Positions 1-7,816 of a DNA stretch of 34,444 bases are shown here, in pieces. Source of the DNA: Candidatus Mediterraneibacter avicola (GTDB lineage Bacteria > Bacillota > Clostridia > Lachnospirales > Lachnospiraceae). The stretch spans positions 1 to 34,444 of the forward strand of contig DXDR01000062.1 of the NCBI GenBank assembly GCA_019115385.1. Direction: 5' to 3'. Below the pieces are notes generated by a model that ran no database searches, had not been told where the DNA came from, and saw nothing but the letters and a program-made list of their open reading frames with translations. Position 1 is the stretch's first letter. The number at the start of each line of letters is the position of its first letter. The position numbers were made by a program, and so were the translations under genes.

Positions 1-1
1 C

Positions 2-925
2 AGCGTGATCCACTACCAGCGGGATCTCGCCACCCTCACCGCCAGGGATTTTATCGACGTTGTCCGCCTGCACGCGGAGGACGGCGTGGACTTCGTGACT
101 CTGCACTGCGGCATCACGCGCAAGACGATCGAGCAGATCAAGAAGCATAAGAGAAAAATGAATATCGTAAGCCGCGGAGGAAGCCTCGTTTTCGCATGGA
201 TGAGCATGACCGGCGAGGAGAATCCGTTCTACGAATACTTTGACGAGATCCTGGATATCTGCGAGGAATATGACGTGACGATCTCCCTTGGAGACGCCTG
301 CCGTCCCGGCTGCCTGGCGGACGCCACGGACGTCTGTCAGATCGAGGAGCTCGTCCGCCTCGGAGAGCTGACAAAACGCGCCTGGGACCACAATGTACAG
401 GTCATGGTGGAAGGACCGGGCCATGTTCCGCTGGATCAGGTGGCCGCCAACATGGAAGTCCAGAAGAGCATCTGCATGGGCGCGCCTTTCTATGTTCTCG
501 GGCCTCTCGTAACAGATATCGCGCCAGGCTATGACCACATCACAGCTGCCATCGGCGGCGCTGTCGCGGCAATGAGCGGAGCGGCTTTCCTGTGCTATGT
601 AACGCCGGCAGAGCATTTGGCTCTTCCAAATGTGGAGGATGTCAAGCAGGGGATCATCGCCTCTAAGATCGCGGCTCACGCGGCAGACATCGCCAAAGGG
701 ATCCCCGGAGCCAGGGATATCGACGACCGCATGGCGGACGCAAGAAGGAATCTGGACTGGGATGCACAGTTCGAATGCGCCCTGGATCCGGAGACGGCAA
801 AGGCGATCCGCGACAGCAGGAGTCCGGAGGACGATCACAGCGACACCTGCAGCATGTGCGGCAAGTTCTGCGCGGTGCGGAGCATGAACAAGGCGCTGGC
901 GGGAGAATATATCGATATTCTGTAA
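2..925 (+). CDS. thiC: Phosphomethylpyrimidine synthase ThiC, C-terminal part (5' end outside window)
   Basis: ThiC is a radical SAM enzyme that rearranges aminoimidazole ribotide into hydroxymethylpyrimidine phosphate for thiamine synthesis. The reading frame is already open at the window edge, so the N-terminus lies outside; the first visible GTG is not a credible start. About 307 residues remain, including the conserved stretches [26 protein letters not shown] and [10 protein letters not shown]. Near the end is the ThiC-specific cluster motif [11 protein letters not shown] (CX2CX4C), which holds the 4Fe-4S cluster, so the C-terminus is complete. No other thiamine gene is visible; upstream partners or a TPP riboswitch would lie outside. 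It converges on fur. Identification is firm from sequence motifs. Confidence 0.96.
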   Translation, partial: SVIHYQRDLATLTARDFIDVVRLHAEDGVDFVTLHCGITRKTIEQIKKHKRKMNIVSRGGSLVFAWMSMTGEENPFYEYFDEILDICEEYDVTISLGDACRPGCLADATDVCQIEELVRLGELTKRAWDHNVQVMVEGPGHVPLDQVAANMEVQKSICMGAPFYVLGPLVTDIAPGYDHITAAIGGAVAAMSGAAFLCYVTPAEHLALPNVEDVKQGIIASKIAAHAADIAKGIPGARDIDDRMADARRNLDWDAQFECALDPETAKAIRDSRSPEDDHSDTCSMCGKFCAVRSMNKALAGEYIDIL

Positions 926-956
926 TGCCGGAGCGAAAGATTTTATTACATACACA

Positions 957-993
957 GATCGGATAGGGGAAGTTCCTTTCCCCCTATCCGATC
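957..993 (+). terminator. Hairpin after thiC (probable 3' end structure)
   Basis: A 13-bp perfect stem (arms 957-969 and 981-993, GATCGGATAGGGG and its complement) lies 32 bases after the thiC stop. No T-tract follows on either strand, so it may act as a 3' stabilising hairpin or a weak terminator rather than a canonical intrinsic one. Confidence 0.5.
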
Positions 994-996
994 AAC

Positions 997-1094
997 GCGA
1001 TACCTCGGGCAGCTCACGGCAAAGCCGCTCGCTGTCCGCTGCCCGTCAAATGTCTGCTCATGCAAGCACGGCAGCCGCTTGCCGGGTTTATCGC
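997..1094. other. GC-rich region able to fold into a multi-branch structure
   Basis: The ends GCGATA (997-1002) and TATCGC (1089-1094) can pair. Inside are an 8-bp stem CGGGCAGC/GCTGCCCG (1006-1013 with 1038-1045) enclosing CGGC/GCCG (1017-1020 with 1024-1027), a TGCT/AGCA hairpin (1055-1058 with 1065-1068) and CGGCA/TGCCG (1069-1073 with 1080-1084). It lies between the convergent thiC and fur genes and has no credible ORF. It could be a repeat element, a 3' UTR structure or a small RNA; I do not recognise a family. Confidence 0.4.
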
Positions 1095-1096
1095 AC

Positions 1097-1128
1097 AAAA
1101 AGAACAGCAGTTTTGCGAACTGCCTGTT
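1097..1128 (-). terminator. Intrinsic terminator of fur
   Basis: Read leftward, a 10-bp stem (AACA plus GCAGTT with complements, arms 1103-1112 and 1118-1128, one bulged base) is followed directly by C and five T residues. It begins 10 bases after the fur stop codon. Confidence 0.8.
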
Positions 1129-1137
1129 GAAAAAAGA

Positions 1138-1599
1138 CTATGCCTTTTTCCCCCTGCATTTCCTGCATAATCCGTAGAACTTTAATTCGTGGTCAAGAAC
1201 ATAGAATCCGGTGGCGTCCTCAATATGATGCTCCAGGTCATCCAGCAGATCATCATCAAAAGGAACCACCTCTCCGCACGCCCTGCATATGAGGTGATGA
1301 TGGCTGTGCTTTGCATCTCCTTTAATCAGATGCCCGATCTCGTACCTCACACACCCGTCATCCAGATTGATCCTGTCCACAAGCTGTATCTCCCAGAGGA
1401 GCTGCAGTGTCCGATACACTGTCGCCAGCCCGATCTCCGGGCAATCTTCTGACACCAGCTCATAGACATCCTCTGCGGTCATATGCACGCCGCTGTTTTG
1501 CTCCAGCACCGACAGAACCTGCAGCCTCTGGTGCGTAACCTTCAGCCCTTTTTCTCTTAACTTCTCTTTCAGCAGATCTTCTGTTTTTTTCTGTTCCAT
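1138..1599 (-). CDS. fur: Fur-family metal-dependent transcriptional repressor
   Basis: The 153-residue protein has the family's normal length. An N-terminal winged helix (residues about 15-85, with VTHQRLQVLSVL and the recognition region GLATVYRTLQLL) is followed by the metal-binding dimerisation domain. That domain carries the histidine-rich stretch HSHHHLICRACGEVV (about 98-112). Two CXXC pairs, C106/C109 and C145/C148, match the structural zinc site of Fur/PerR/Zur proteins. Known family members repress iron, zinc or peroxide genes. The exact metal cannot be read from the sequence, but the ireB-ruvX-DUF1292-fur order is common for the Fur copy in clostridia. The upstream GGGAG is about 14 bases from the ATG, so translation initiation may be weak. 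It is the last gene of the leftward block and has its own terminator. Confidence 0.9.
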   Translation of the reverse strand: MEQKKTEDLLKEKLREKGLKVTHQRLQVLSVLEQNSGVHMTAEDVYELVSEDCPEIGLATVYRTLQLLWEIQLVDRINLDDGCVRYEIGHLIKGDAKHSHHHLICRACGEVVPFDDDLLDDLEHHIEDATGFYVLDHELKFYGLCRKCRGKKA

Positions 1600-1682
1600 C
1601 AGTGTTCTTTCGTCTCCCTGCAGTAAATAAATATATTGTAAACATCCGAAGATTTTACATTTCTGAATTTACATTTCCATAC

Positions 1683-1943
1683 TTACATTTCTATACTTAC
1701 ATCTTCCAGCAGTTCTTCAAAAACCTTTGACACTGCCGCAAGTTCTGTTTCGTCTTCCACGATCTCATAGACGCGTTCCTGCCCTGCCCCGTCATCTGTC
1801 TCTTTTAAGATGAGGCACTCGCCGTCGTCGTCCTCAGAGTCTGACACAAGTATGTATGCCGCTCCGTTTATCTTTGTCTCCTCCAGGACAAAAAACTCGT
1901 CCTCGCCGGTTCCGTCCCCGAAGGAAAATTTCACTTTCTCCAT
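1683..1943 (-). CDS. DUF1292 family protein (YrzB-like)
   Basis: This is a very acidic 86-residue protein, rich in Glu and Asp, with the DUF1292 layout: a FSFGDGTGEDEFFVLEETKINGAAYILVS-like beta-rich core, then LILKET and a helical C-terminus. No biochemical function is established for the family. Its place directly after ruvX (5-base gap) and before fur is the conserved Firmicutes order, which supports the call. At its 3' end the DNA carries three imperfect copies of a TACATTTC-containing unit (about 1656-1692), partly in the last codons. Co-transcription with ruvX and ireB is likely. Confidence 0.88.
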   Translation of the reverse strand: MEKVKFSFGDGTGEDEFFVLEETKINGAAYILVSDSEDDDGECLILKETDDGAGQERVYEIVEDETELAAVSKVFEELLEDVSIEM

Positions 1944-1948
1944 ATATA

Positions 1949-2404
1949 TTAAATTCCTTTATAAGCTGTCGCGCTCTCTTTCTGCATCCCCAGATAATCC
2001 AGATACCCCTGCAGAATAAAGACTGCTGCGATCTTGTCGATATATTTCTTGCGGTTCTCCCGCCTGACGCCGCTCTCGATCAGCGTCTGCTCTGCAGACA
2101 CTGTAGTGAGGCGCTCGTCCCACATCACCACTTCCAGCCCGGTGCGCCTTTGGAGCATCGCCTTAAACTCCAGGCTCTTTTCAGCCCGCTCTCCGATATC
2201 ACTGTTCATGTGTTTCGGAAATCCAAGCACGATCTTCTCCACACCGTACTCCCGGATGATCTCCTCAATCCGCGCGCAGGTCCTCCTCAGCTTATTCTCC
2301 TCCCTGCGCTCGATCGTCTCAAGTCCCTGGGCCGTAATCCCCAGCGGGTCGCTCACCGCTACCCCCACAGTCTTCGTCCCATAGTCAAGTCCCAAAATCC
2401 TCAT
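1949..2404 (-). CDS. ruvX: Putative pre-16S rRNA nuclease / Holliday junction resolvase-like RuvX (YqgF)
   Basis: This is a 151-residue RNase H-fold protein. The start [19 protein letters not shown] carries the first catalytic aspartate (D7), [19 protein letters not shown] provides the second conserved block, and [17 protein letters not shown] the third, with its acidic residues. In E. coli the homologue YqgF takes part in maturing the 5' end of 16S rRNA, and a Holliday-junction role has also been proposed. It lies 7 bases after ireB and 5 bases before the DUF1292 gene, so it is mid-operon. Length and motifs are complete; no anomaly is seen. Confidence 0.95.
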   Translation of the reverse strand: MRILGLDYGTKTVGVAVSDPLGITAQGLETIERREENKLRRTCARIEEIIREYGVEKIVLGFPKHMNSDIGERAEKSLEFKAMLQRRTGLEVVMWDERLTTVSAEQTLIESGVRRENRKKYIDKIAAVFILQGYLDYLGMQKESATAYKGI

Positions 2405-2411
2405 AGCAGAA

Positions 2412-2675
2412 TTATTCCCATGAATTATGCTCGATATACGCTTTTAAAAGCTCCTCTACCAGTTCGTCTCTCTCTACTTTCATGACAAGACTTCTGGCTC
2501 CGTTGTAGCTTGTAATATATGTGGGATCTCCTGACATGATGTAGCCCACGATCTGATTTACCGGATTATATCCTTTTTCCTTCAGTGCCTTGAACACGAT
2601 CTCAAGAATGTCTTTTGCTGAAATCTGCGGTCCCGGCTCTACCTGAAAGAATTGAGTATTGCTTAAATCACTCAT
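2412..2675 (-). CDS. ireB: IreB family regulatory phosphoprotein
   Basis: The 87-residue protein belongs to the IreB (formerly UPF0297/YrzL) family: [14 protein letters not shown], then [20 protein letters not shown] and [22 protein letters not shown]. IreB of Enterococcus faecalis is phosphorylated on N-terminal threonines by the PASTA kinase IreK and affects cephalosporin tolerance. Here a threonine at residue 7 is the only one in the disordered N-terminus. An in-frame ATG exists 24 bases upstream, but the AAGGAGG Shine-Dalgarno lies just before the ATG at 2675, which decides the start. It is first of the ireB-ruvX-DUF1292-fur set; the kinase itself is not in the window. Confidence 0.93.
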   Translation of the reverse strand: MSDLSNTQFFQVEPGPQISAKDILEIVFKALKEKGYNPVNQIVGYIMSGDPTYITSYNGARSLVMKVERDELVEELLKAYIEHNSWE

Positions 2676-2771
2676 TGTTTTATCCTCCTTAAACGTCATG
2701 CTGCTTTTTACTGTTCCTCTGGCAGGCCCCAGATACCCTATTTACAATTCTAATATAATCCCCTGCAAAAT

Positions 2772-4100
2772 TCAATGAATAATTTGTAAATCATTATCAA
2801 CTCGCACCTTTACGATGGTATTCTTCAGGCTCTCATCCCCGTCCAGCGCAATTCTGATATACTCCTTTGTATGCCCTGTCTGCATGATTTTCCCGCCGAT
2901 CACGGCTTCCTCCTCGACCAGCACTTCCACCTCTTTCCCGAGGAAGCTCTGCTCATATGCCTGCCGTTTTTTCTCCCCCAGTTCGATCAGAAGAGCACTT
3001 CTTTCCGCTTTTGTCTGCTCGCTGACCTGGTTTTCCATAACGGCGGCTTTTGTGCCCTCCCGGCGTGAATATTTAAAAATGTGTGTCTCGTAAAAATTTA
3101 CTTTATCTACAAATTCAAGCGACTCCCTGAACTCTTCTTCCGTCTCTCCGGGGAAGCCTGCGATCACATCTGTTGTCAGAGCCGGATTGTCAAAATACCT
3201 GCGCAGGATACAGCATTTCTCATAGTATTCTTCACTGGTATATCTGCGGTTCATCCGTTTTAATGTCCCGTCGCATCCGCTCTGCAGGGACAGATGGAAG
3301 TGAGGGCACATCTTCGGAAGTTCTGAGAGCGCCCGCGCGAACTCATCCGTTATGATCCCCGGCTCCAGGGAGCCCAGACGTATCCTGCGGATCCCCTCGA
3401 TCTGATGGACCGCCCGGATCAGCGCAAGCAGATGCCTGGTTCCGTCAAAATCAATGCCGTAGGAACTCAGGTGGATTCCCGTCAGCACCACCTCCTGATA
3501 ACCGTTGGAGGCAAGAGTCTGTACCTCTTCCAGCACATCTCCCACACTTCTGCTGCGGACTCTTCCCCTCACATAAGGAATAATACAGTAGGTACAAAAC
3601 TGGTTGCAGCCGTCCTGAACTTTGATGTAGGCTCTCGTGTGTTCCCCGGGCTTTGTCAGACGGAGCCCCTCATACTCTTTTGTCCGTCCGATCTCTTCGA
3701 CATCCTGAACGCCTGCTCCCTCTGCAGCGTCTGCACGCACTTTCCGCGCCGCCCTTTTTTCTTCGTATTCCCGGAGTGCTTTTATAAGATCTTTTTTCCG
3801 GTTATTTCCAAGGACAATATCAATGCACGGATCGGGCTCTTCTTTGCTGTTCTGAGCCTGTACATAACAGCCTGCTGCCACCACTACCGCGTCGGGATTC
3901 ATCTTCCTGGCCCGGTGGAGCATCTGCCTTGATTTTCTGTCTGCGATATTTGTAACAGTACATGTATTTATAATGTAAATATCCGCCCCCTCCCTGAAAG
4001 GGACAATCTCATATCCGGCCTTTTCCAGCATCTCCTGCATGGCCTCTGTCTCATAGGCGTTCACCTTGCATCCCAGGTTGTGCAATGCCGCTTTCTTCAT
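2772..4100 (-). CDS. mtaB: tRNA (t6A37) methylthiotransferase MtaB
   Basis: MtaB adds a methylthio group to t6A37 in tRNAs reading ANN codons. The 442-residue protein has the methylthiotransferase layout. An N-terminal UPF0004 domain carries cysteines C11, C47 and C78 for the auxiliary 4Fe-4S cluster. A radical SAM domain has CX3CX2C (C165, C169, C172 in DGCNQFCTYCIIPYVRGR). A TRAM domain forms the last 60-70 residues (about GKEVEVLVEEEAVIGGK onward). NLGCKVNAYETEAM at the start separates it from MiaB and RimO. The RBS GAGG lies 9 bases before the ATG. It lies 96 bases upstream of ireB and may be co-transcribed or separate. Confidence 0.95.
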   Translation of the reverse strand: MKKAALHNLGCKVNAYETEAMQEMLEKAGYEIVPFREGADIYIINTCTVTNIADRKSRQMLHRARKMNPDAVVVAAGCYVQAQNSKEEPDPCIDIVLGNNRKKDLIKALREYEEKRAARKVRADAAEGAGVQDVEEIGRTKEYEGLRLTKPGEHTRAYIKVQDGCNQFCTYCIIPYVRGRVRSRSVGDVLEEVQTLASNGYQEVVLTGIHLSSYGIDFDGTRHLLALIRAVHQIEGIRRIRLGSLEPGIITDEFARALSELPKMCPHFHLSLQSGCDGTLKRMNRRYTSEEYYEKCCILRRYFDNPALTTDVIAGFPGETEEEFRESLEFVDKVNFYETHIFKYSRREGTKAAVMENQVSEQTKAERSALLIELGEKKRQAYEQSFLGKEVEVLVEEEAVIGGKIMQTGHTKEYIRIALDGDESLKNTIVKVRVDNDLQIIH

Positions 4101-4131
4101 GCGCTTTTACCTCATTTTTCCTTATTGTTTC

Positions 4132-4160
4132 TTGACTTTTACCATATCATCCCGTAGAAT
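4132..4160 (+). promoter_or_regulatory. Sigma-A-type promoter of the HPr-like gene
   Basis: A -35 box TTGACT (4132-4137), a 17-base spacer and a -10 box TAGAAT (4155-4160) match the housekeeping consensus at 5 of 6 positions each. The start codon lies 55 bases downstream behind AAGGAGGG. Confidence 0.8.
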
Positions 4161-4214
4161 ATACGTAGGGTTAAGGCCCTTACTTTATTGTATGATTCAA
4201 GGAGGGAATTCAAA

Positions 4215-4448
4215 ATGAAAACAGTACAGATTTCATTAAACTCAATCGACAAAGTAAAATCTTTTGTCAACGAAATCACAAAATATGACAATGACTTCGA
4301 TTTAGTATCCGGAAGATATGTTATAGATGCCAAATCAATCATGGGAATCTTCAGTCTGGATCTTTCCAAGCCGATTGACCTCAACATTCACGCTGACGGC
4401 GATGTTGACGACATCCTTGCAGCTCTGGACGCTTACATCATTAAATAA
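4215..4448 (+). CDS. HPr-like protein lacking the phosphocarrier histidine
   Basis: The 77-residue protein aligns with the PTS phosphocarrier HPr over most of its length: KYDNDFDL, GRYVIDAKSIMGIFSLDLSK and the C-terminal DDILAALDAYI. S41 in KSIMG corresponds to the regulatory Ser46 phosphorylated by HPr kinase. The GIHARP segment that carries the catalytic His15 of HPr is replaced by NSIDKVKS, and the only histidine (H59) sits elsewhere. It therefore probably cannot pass phosphate through the PTS. By analogy with Bacillus Crh it could be a regulatory partner of HPr kinase/CcpA, but that is inference. An upstream in-frame ATG is rejected because AAGGAGGG stands just before the ATG at 4215. It is monocistronic, with its own promoter and terminator. 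Confidence 0.85.
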   Translation: MKTVQISLNSIDKVKSFVNEITKYDNDFDLVSGRYVIDAKSIMGIFSLDLSKPIDLNIHADGDVDDILAALDAYIIK

Positions 4449-4468
4449 TAATATAAAAAAGCAACAGA

Positions 4469-4501
4469 GAAGCGGCCTTATTCTGGCGGCTTCTTTTTTT
4501 G
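4469..4501 (+). terminator. Intrinsic terminator of the HPr-like gene
   Basis: A GAAGC-based stem of 9 pairs with one G/G mismatch (arms 4469-4477 and 4485-4493) and a 7-base loop is followed by seven T residues (4494-4500). It begins 20 bases after the stop codon. Confidence 0.85.
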
Positions 4502-4590
4502 CAATGGCGACGAGCAAAAGTCCGGGCTTGCCCGGGACCTTGGCGGCCGCTTACAACCCCGGAATGTGCTTTTTGGCACTTCCGGTGATC

Positions 4591-4627
4591 GAGCGGACTC
4601 TCTTACAGAGTGTCCGCTCCTTTTTTT
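4591..4627 (+). terminator. Second rightward terminator, overlapping the 3' end of thiI
   Basis: The arms GAGCGGAC (4591-4598) and GTCCGCTC (4612-4619), with an inner CTCT/AGAG pairing, are followed by a run of seven T residues (4621-4627). The right arm overlaps the last codons of the leftward thiI gene. It would block any readthrough from the HPr-like gene into antisense thiI. Confidence 0.7.
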
Positions 4628-5805
4628 CCGATCACGATCGTCTCCGTCGTATCCAGCGCTGTCTGCATCAGCTCATCAATCTTTTCCGACAGATTGAGTT
4701 CTGACTTTTCTATCCTTTCTATATTCGGCTTTGTCACCGGATGCTTTGCCACAAAGATGGTGCAGCAGTCCTCGAAGGGCTGTATGGACACCTCGTAAGT
4801 ACCGATCTTTTCCGATATCTCCACGATCTCCCTCTTATCAAATCCTACCAGAGGGCGGTACACCGGAAGGGTGCATACCGCATTGGTAGCTGCCAGGCTC
4901 TGCATGGTCTGGCTGGCAACCTGCCCGATACTCTCCCCTGTGATCAGTCCCAGGCAGCCGTCCTTTTTCGCGAAATGTTCCGCTATCCTCATCATGTACC
5001 GGCGCATGATGATCGTCAGTTCTTCGTGTGGACACTTCTCGTAAATATAAAGCTGGATATCCGTAAAGTTTACCACATGGAGCCTGATGGGACCTGAATA
5101 GACAGATACGAGCCTTGCCAGATCCATCACCTTTTCTTTTGCCCTCTCGCTTGTATATGGAGGGGCGTGGAAATATACCGCTTCGATCTCCACACCTCTC
5201 TTTGCGATCATGTATCCGGCCACCGGGCTGTCAATCCCGCCGGAGAGCAGGAGCATGGCGCTTCCGTTGGTTCCCACCGGCATTCCCCCCGGACCGGGAA
5301 TGATCTCGGAATACAGATAGACCTCCTCACGGATCTCCACATTGAGCCGCACATCCGGATTGTGTACGTCCACCTTCATTTCCGGGAAAGCCTCGAGCAC
5401 GGCCTCGCCCAGCGCACAGTTGATCTCCATAGAATTCATGGGATACCGCTTGTTGGCCCTTCTCGCCTCCACCTTGAACGTGCAGTTTCCTTCCGGATAC
5501 ATCTCGCCCATATAAACGACCACATCTTTTTTCAGTTCTTCGATCTCTTTCACCTCCCGGCGCACCACCGGGCAGATGCCTACGATCCCGAAGACGCGGG
5601 AAAGGCTCTCCACCGTGTCCTCGTAATCATATTCTCCATTACAGTCCACGTATACTCTTCCGTGGCATTTATGGACATAGAAATCTCCGTCCACATCCGA
5701 AAGGGCATAGCGGATCTGGCGGACCAGGGCATCCTCAAACATATATCTGTTTTTTCCCTTGATCCCTATTTCCCCGTATTTGATCAGAAACGAATGAAAT
5801 TTCAT
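4603..5805 (-). CDS. thiI: tRNA 4-thiouridine synthase ThiI
   Basis: ThiI adenylates U8 of tRNA and transfers sulfur to it to make s4U. In some bacteria it also serves thiazole synthesis. The 400 residues comprise an N-terminal ferredoxin-like and THUMP region (about 1-165) and a PP-loop ATPase domain with SGGIDS at 188-193. There is no C-terminal rhodanese domain, which is normal for Gram-positive ThiI; the E. coli protein is longer because of it. FEDCCTIFVAKHPVTKP near residue 345 carries conserved cysteines. It lies 74 bases after the cysteine desulfurase gene, the standard sulfur-donor pairing. thiC lies 3.7 kb away, but on the other strand. Confidence 0.96.
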   Translation of the reverse strand: MKFHSFLIKYGEIGIKGKNRYMFEDALVRQIRYALSDVDGDFYVHKCHGRVYVDCNGEYDYEDTVESLSRVFGIVGICPVVRREVKEIEELKKDVVVYMGEMYPEGNCTFKVEARRANKRYPMNSMEINCALGEAVLEAFPEMKVDVHNPDVRLNVEIREEVYLYSEIIPGPGGMPVGTNGSAMLLLSGGIDSPVAGYMIAKRGVEIEAVYFHAPPYTSERAKEKVMDLARLVSVYSGPIRLHVVNFTDIQLYIYEKCPHEELTIIMRRYMMRIAEHFAKKDGCLGLITGESIGQVASQTMQSLAATNAVCTLPVYRPLVGFDKREIVEISEKIGTYEVSIQPFEDCCTIFVAKHPVTKPNIERIEKSELNLSEKIDELMQTALDTTETIVIGKKGADTL

Positions 5806-5879
5806 GACTTTCTCCTTTTTCTATCCGGCGCAGACGGCCGTATCTCTTTACTGGCAGCTGAACCGCCTCACATGATTTT

Positions 5880-7037
5880 TCAGCGCCGCGTATATTTTCG
5901 AAGCATCGGTACACAATTATATAGTGTTTCCAGGGTATAGTCAATTTCTTCTTTTGTCGTGAACTCCGACATACTGAAACGCAGCGTAGCGTCCAGATAT
6001 TCTCTGGGAGCGCCAATGCCTTTGAGCACGCCGCTCACAGCCGGGTGATTGGACGAGCAGGCCGAGCCGGATGAAACGTAGATGCCTCTGTCTTCCAGCG
6101 TGTGCAGGAGCACTTCGCTGCGTACGCCCACAATACCCACACTGATGATGTGAGGTGCGCCGCCTTCGTCCGTCAGTCCGTGAACTGCCGTATTGTCAAT
6201 CTTTTTGATCCCATCCAGAAATCTTGCTTTTAATTCCCGCATGAGAGCGTTTTTTATCTCCATATCCTGGTAGATCATTTTGGAGGCAAGAGCCAGTCCG
6301 GCTATTCCCGGGACATTCTCCGTACCGGATCGGATATTTTTCTGCTGTTCTCCGCCAAACACAATAGGATGGATCTTTACATTCGGTCCGATATAGAGAA
6401 ATCCCACGCCTTTGGGGCCGTGGATCTTATGACCGCTGGCAGACACAAGGTCGATCCCCGTACGCTTTGGCCAAATCCTGTATTTGCCGAAGCCCTGGAC
6501 CGCATCTGTATGGAACAGGATCGATGAATCGTACTGCTTCACGATACGGGCCGCCTCCTCCACAGGCTGAACGGTTCCCACTTCATTGTTTACATACATG
6601 ATGGAGACAAGTATGGTCTCGGGACAAAGTGCTTCCTTCAGAGCATCCAGCTTCACTCTGCCGGCTGCATCCACGGGAAGATAAGTCACCCGGAATCCCT
6701 CTTCCTCTTCCAGATGTCTCATTGTATTCAGGATCGCCGGATGCTCGATAGAACTGGTGATCAGATGGTTTCCTCTTCTTCGCCCCGCCCTGGCACAGCC
6801 CATTAAGGCCAGGTTGTCGCTCTCTGTTCCGCCGGACGTAAAAAATATCTCGCCGGGATTTACCTTCATCAGCTTCGCCAGCGTCTCCTTCGCCTCCCGG
6901 ATATAGTGCTCTGCCTGTACGCCTTTCCTGTGCATGGATGACGGGTTCCCATAGTCCCGGCACATGACTTTATATACCAGTTCTCCCACTTCCGGATAGC
7001 ACATGGTCGTGGCAGAATTATCAAGATAAACTTCCAT
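5880..7037 (-). CDS. Cysteine desulfurase (IscS/NifS family, ThiI partner)
   Basis: This PLP enzyme removes sulfur from cysteine as a protein-bound persulfide. The 385 residues show LDNSATT at the N-terminus, FFTSGGTESDN, the PLP lysine K204 in SASGHKIHGPKG, and the persulfide cysteine C327 in SSGSACSSN. The active loop is long, as in group I (IscS/NifS-like) enzymes. Neither iscU nor another Fe-S assembly gene is adjacent. The next gene is thiI, so it most likely supplies sulfur for tRNA thiolation, like the NifZ-ThiI pair of Bacillus. The RBS AAAGGAAAGG stands just before the ATG. It follows rsmE by 23 bases. Confidence 0.94.
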   Translation of the reverse strand: MEVYLDNSATTMCYPEVGELVYKVMCRDYGNPSSMHRKGVQAEHYIREAKETLAKLMKVNPGEIFFTSGGTESDNLALMGCARAGRRRGNHLITSSIEHPAILNTMRHLEEEEGFRVTYLPVDAAGRVKLDALKEALCPETILVSIMYVNNEVGTVQPVEEAARIVKQYDSSILFHTDAVQGFGKYRIWPKRTGIDLVSASGHKIHGPKGVGFLYIGPNVKIHPIVFGGEQQKNIRSGTENVPGIAGLALASKMIYQDMEIKNALMRELKARFLDGIKKIDNTAVHGLTDEGGAPHIISVGIVGVRSEVLLHTLEDRGIYVSSGSACSSNHPAVSGVLKGIGAPREYLDATLRFSMSEFTTKEEIDYTLETLYNCVPMLRKYTRR

Positions 7038-7060
7038 TGTTCCTTTCCTTTTCTCTTTTC

Positions 7061-7816
7061 TTACTTTAAATTATGTCCTTCGCTCTCAAGATGATACATA
7101 AGGATGGAAAGAGCCGTAAGCCCTGCCGTCTCCGTGCGCAGGATCCGGCTTCCCAGCGATACCGGGCGTGCTCCCGACTCCTGTGCCCGCTCGATCTCCG
7201 CCGCATCGAACCCGCCTTCCGGTCCGATAAATATGCCCACTGACTGCCCCGGCCGGATGCCGCGGATGATGTCCGCCGTCTGCTTCATTCCCCGCTCCAG
7301 TTCATAGGGGATCAGTATCACATCCAGTCCGGCCGCCTGCTTCAGGGCTTCCGCAAAAGAAACCGGGCGGCTCACCTCCGGGATCACTGCCCGGCCGCAC
7401 TGCTCTGCCGCGCTTTTGGCAATCGCCTGCCAGCGGTTCGCCTTCTTTTCCGCTTTCTTCTCATCCAGTCTGACCACGGACCGGCCGGCTGCAAAGGGAA
7501 TCACTCCCGCCGCTCCAAGTTCCACTGCCTTCTGGACGATCCACTCCATCTTATCTCCCTTCGGGAGCCCCTGAAAGAGGTATATCTCCGACGGAAGTTC
7601 CGTATCCGAAATTTCTGTCTCAACGATCTCCAGAACCGCTTCCTGTCCCTCATATCCCGAAATCCTGCAGGTATATGAAATGCCCTGGCCGTTCTGGATC
7701 CGAACGGTTTCTCCCGGCTTCATGCGCAGCACATTTTTCATATGATTTACGTCTCCGCCGCACAGACGGATAACCCCGTCCTGTACCGCCGAGGTTTCTA
7801 CAAAAAAATTCTGCAT
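7061..7816 (-). CDS. rsmE: 16S rRNA (uracil1498-N3)-methyltransferase RsmE
   Basis: RsmE methylates U1498 of 16S rRNA with SAM as donor. The 251-residue protein begins MQNFFVETSAV. It has the N-terminal PUA-like part (GGDVNHMKNVLRMKPGE) and the C-terminal SPOUT domain with the knot motifs LFQGLPKGDKMEWIVQKAVELG, IGPEGGF and LGSRILRTETA. A longer in-frame start exists 30 bases upstream. The ATG at 7816 is preferred because it overlaps the prmA stop (TGATG) and has GAGG 8 bases ahead. The overlap implies translational coupling with prmA; this pair is conserved in Firmicutes. Confidence 0.95.
   Translation of the reverse strand: MQNFFVETSAVQDGVIRLCGGDVNHMKNVLRMKPGETVRIQNGQGISYTCRISGYEGQEAVLEIVETEISDTELPSEIYLFQGLPKGDKMEWIVQKAVELGAAGVIPFAAGRSVVRLDEKKAEKKANRWQAIAKSAAEQCGRAVIPEVSRPVSFAEALKQAAGLDVILIPYELERGMKQTADIIRGIRPGQSVGIFIGPEGGFDAAEIERAQESGARPVSLGSRILRTETAGLTALSILMYHLESEGHNLK

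Noticed and set aside
1656-1692. Short TACATTTC tandem repeat at the end of the DUF1292 gene
   Set aside because: Only three imperfect copies, partly coding; too short to be called a CRISPR or functional repeat.
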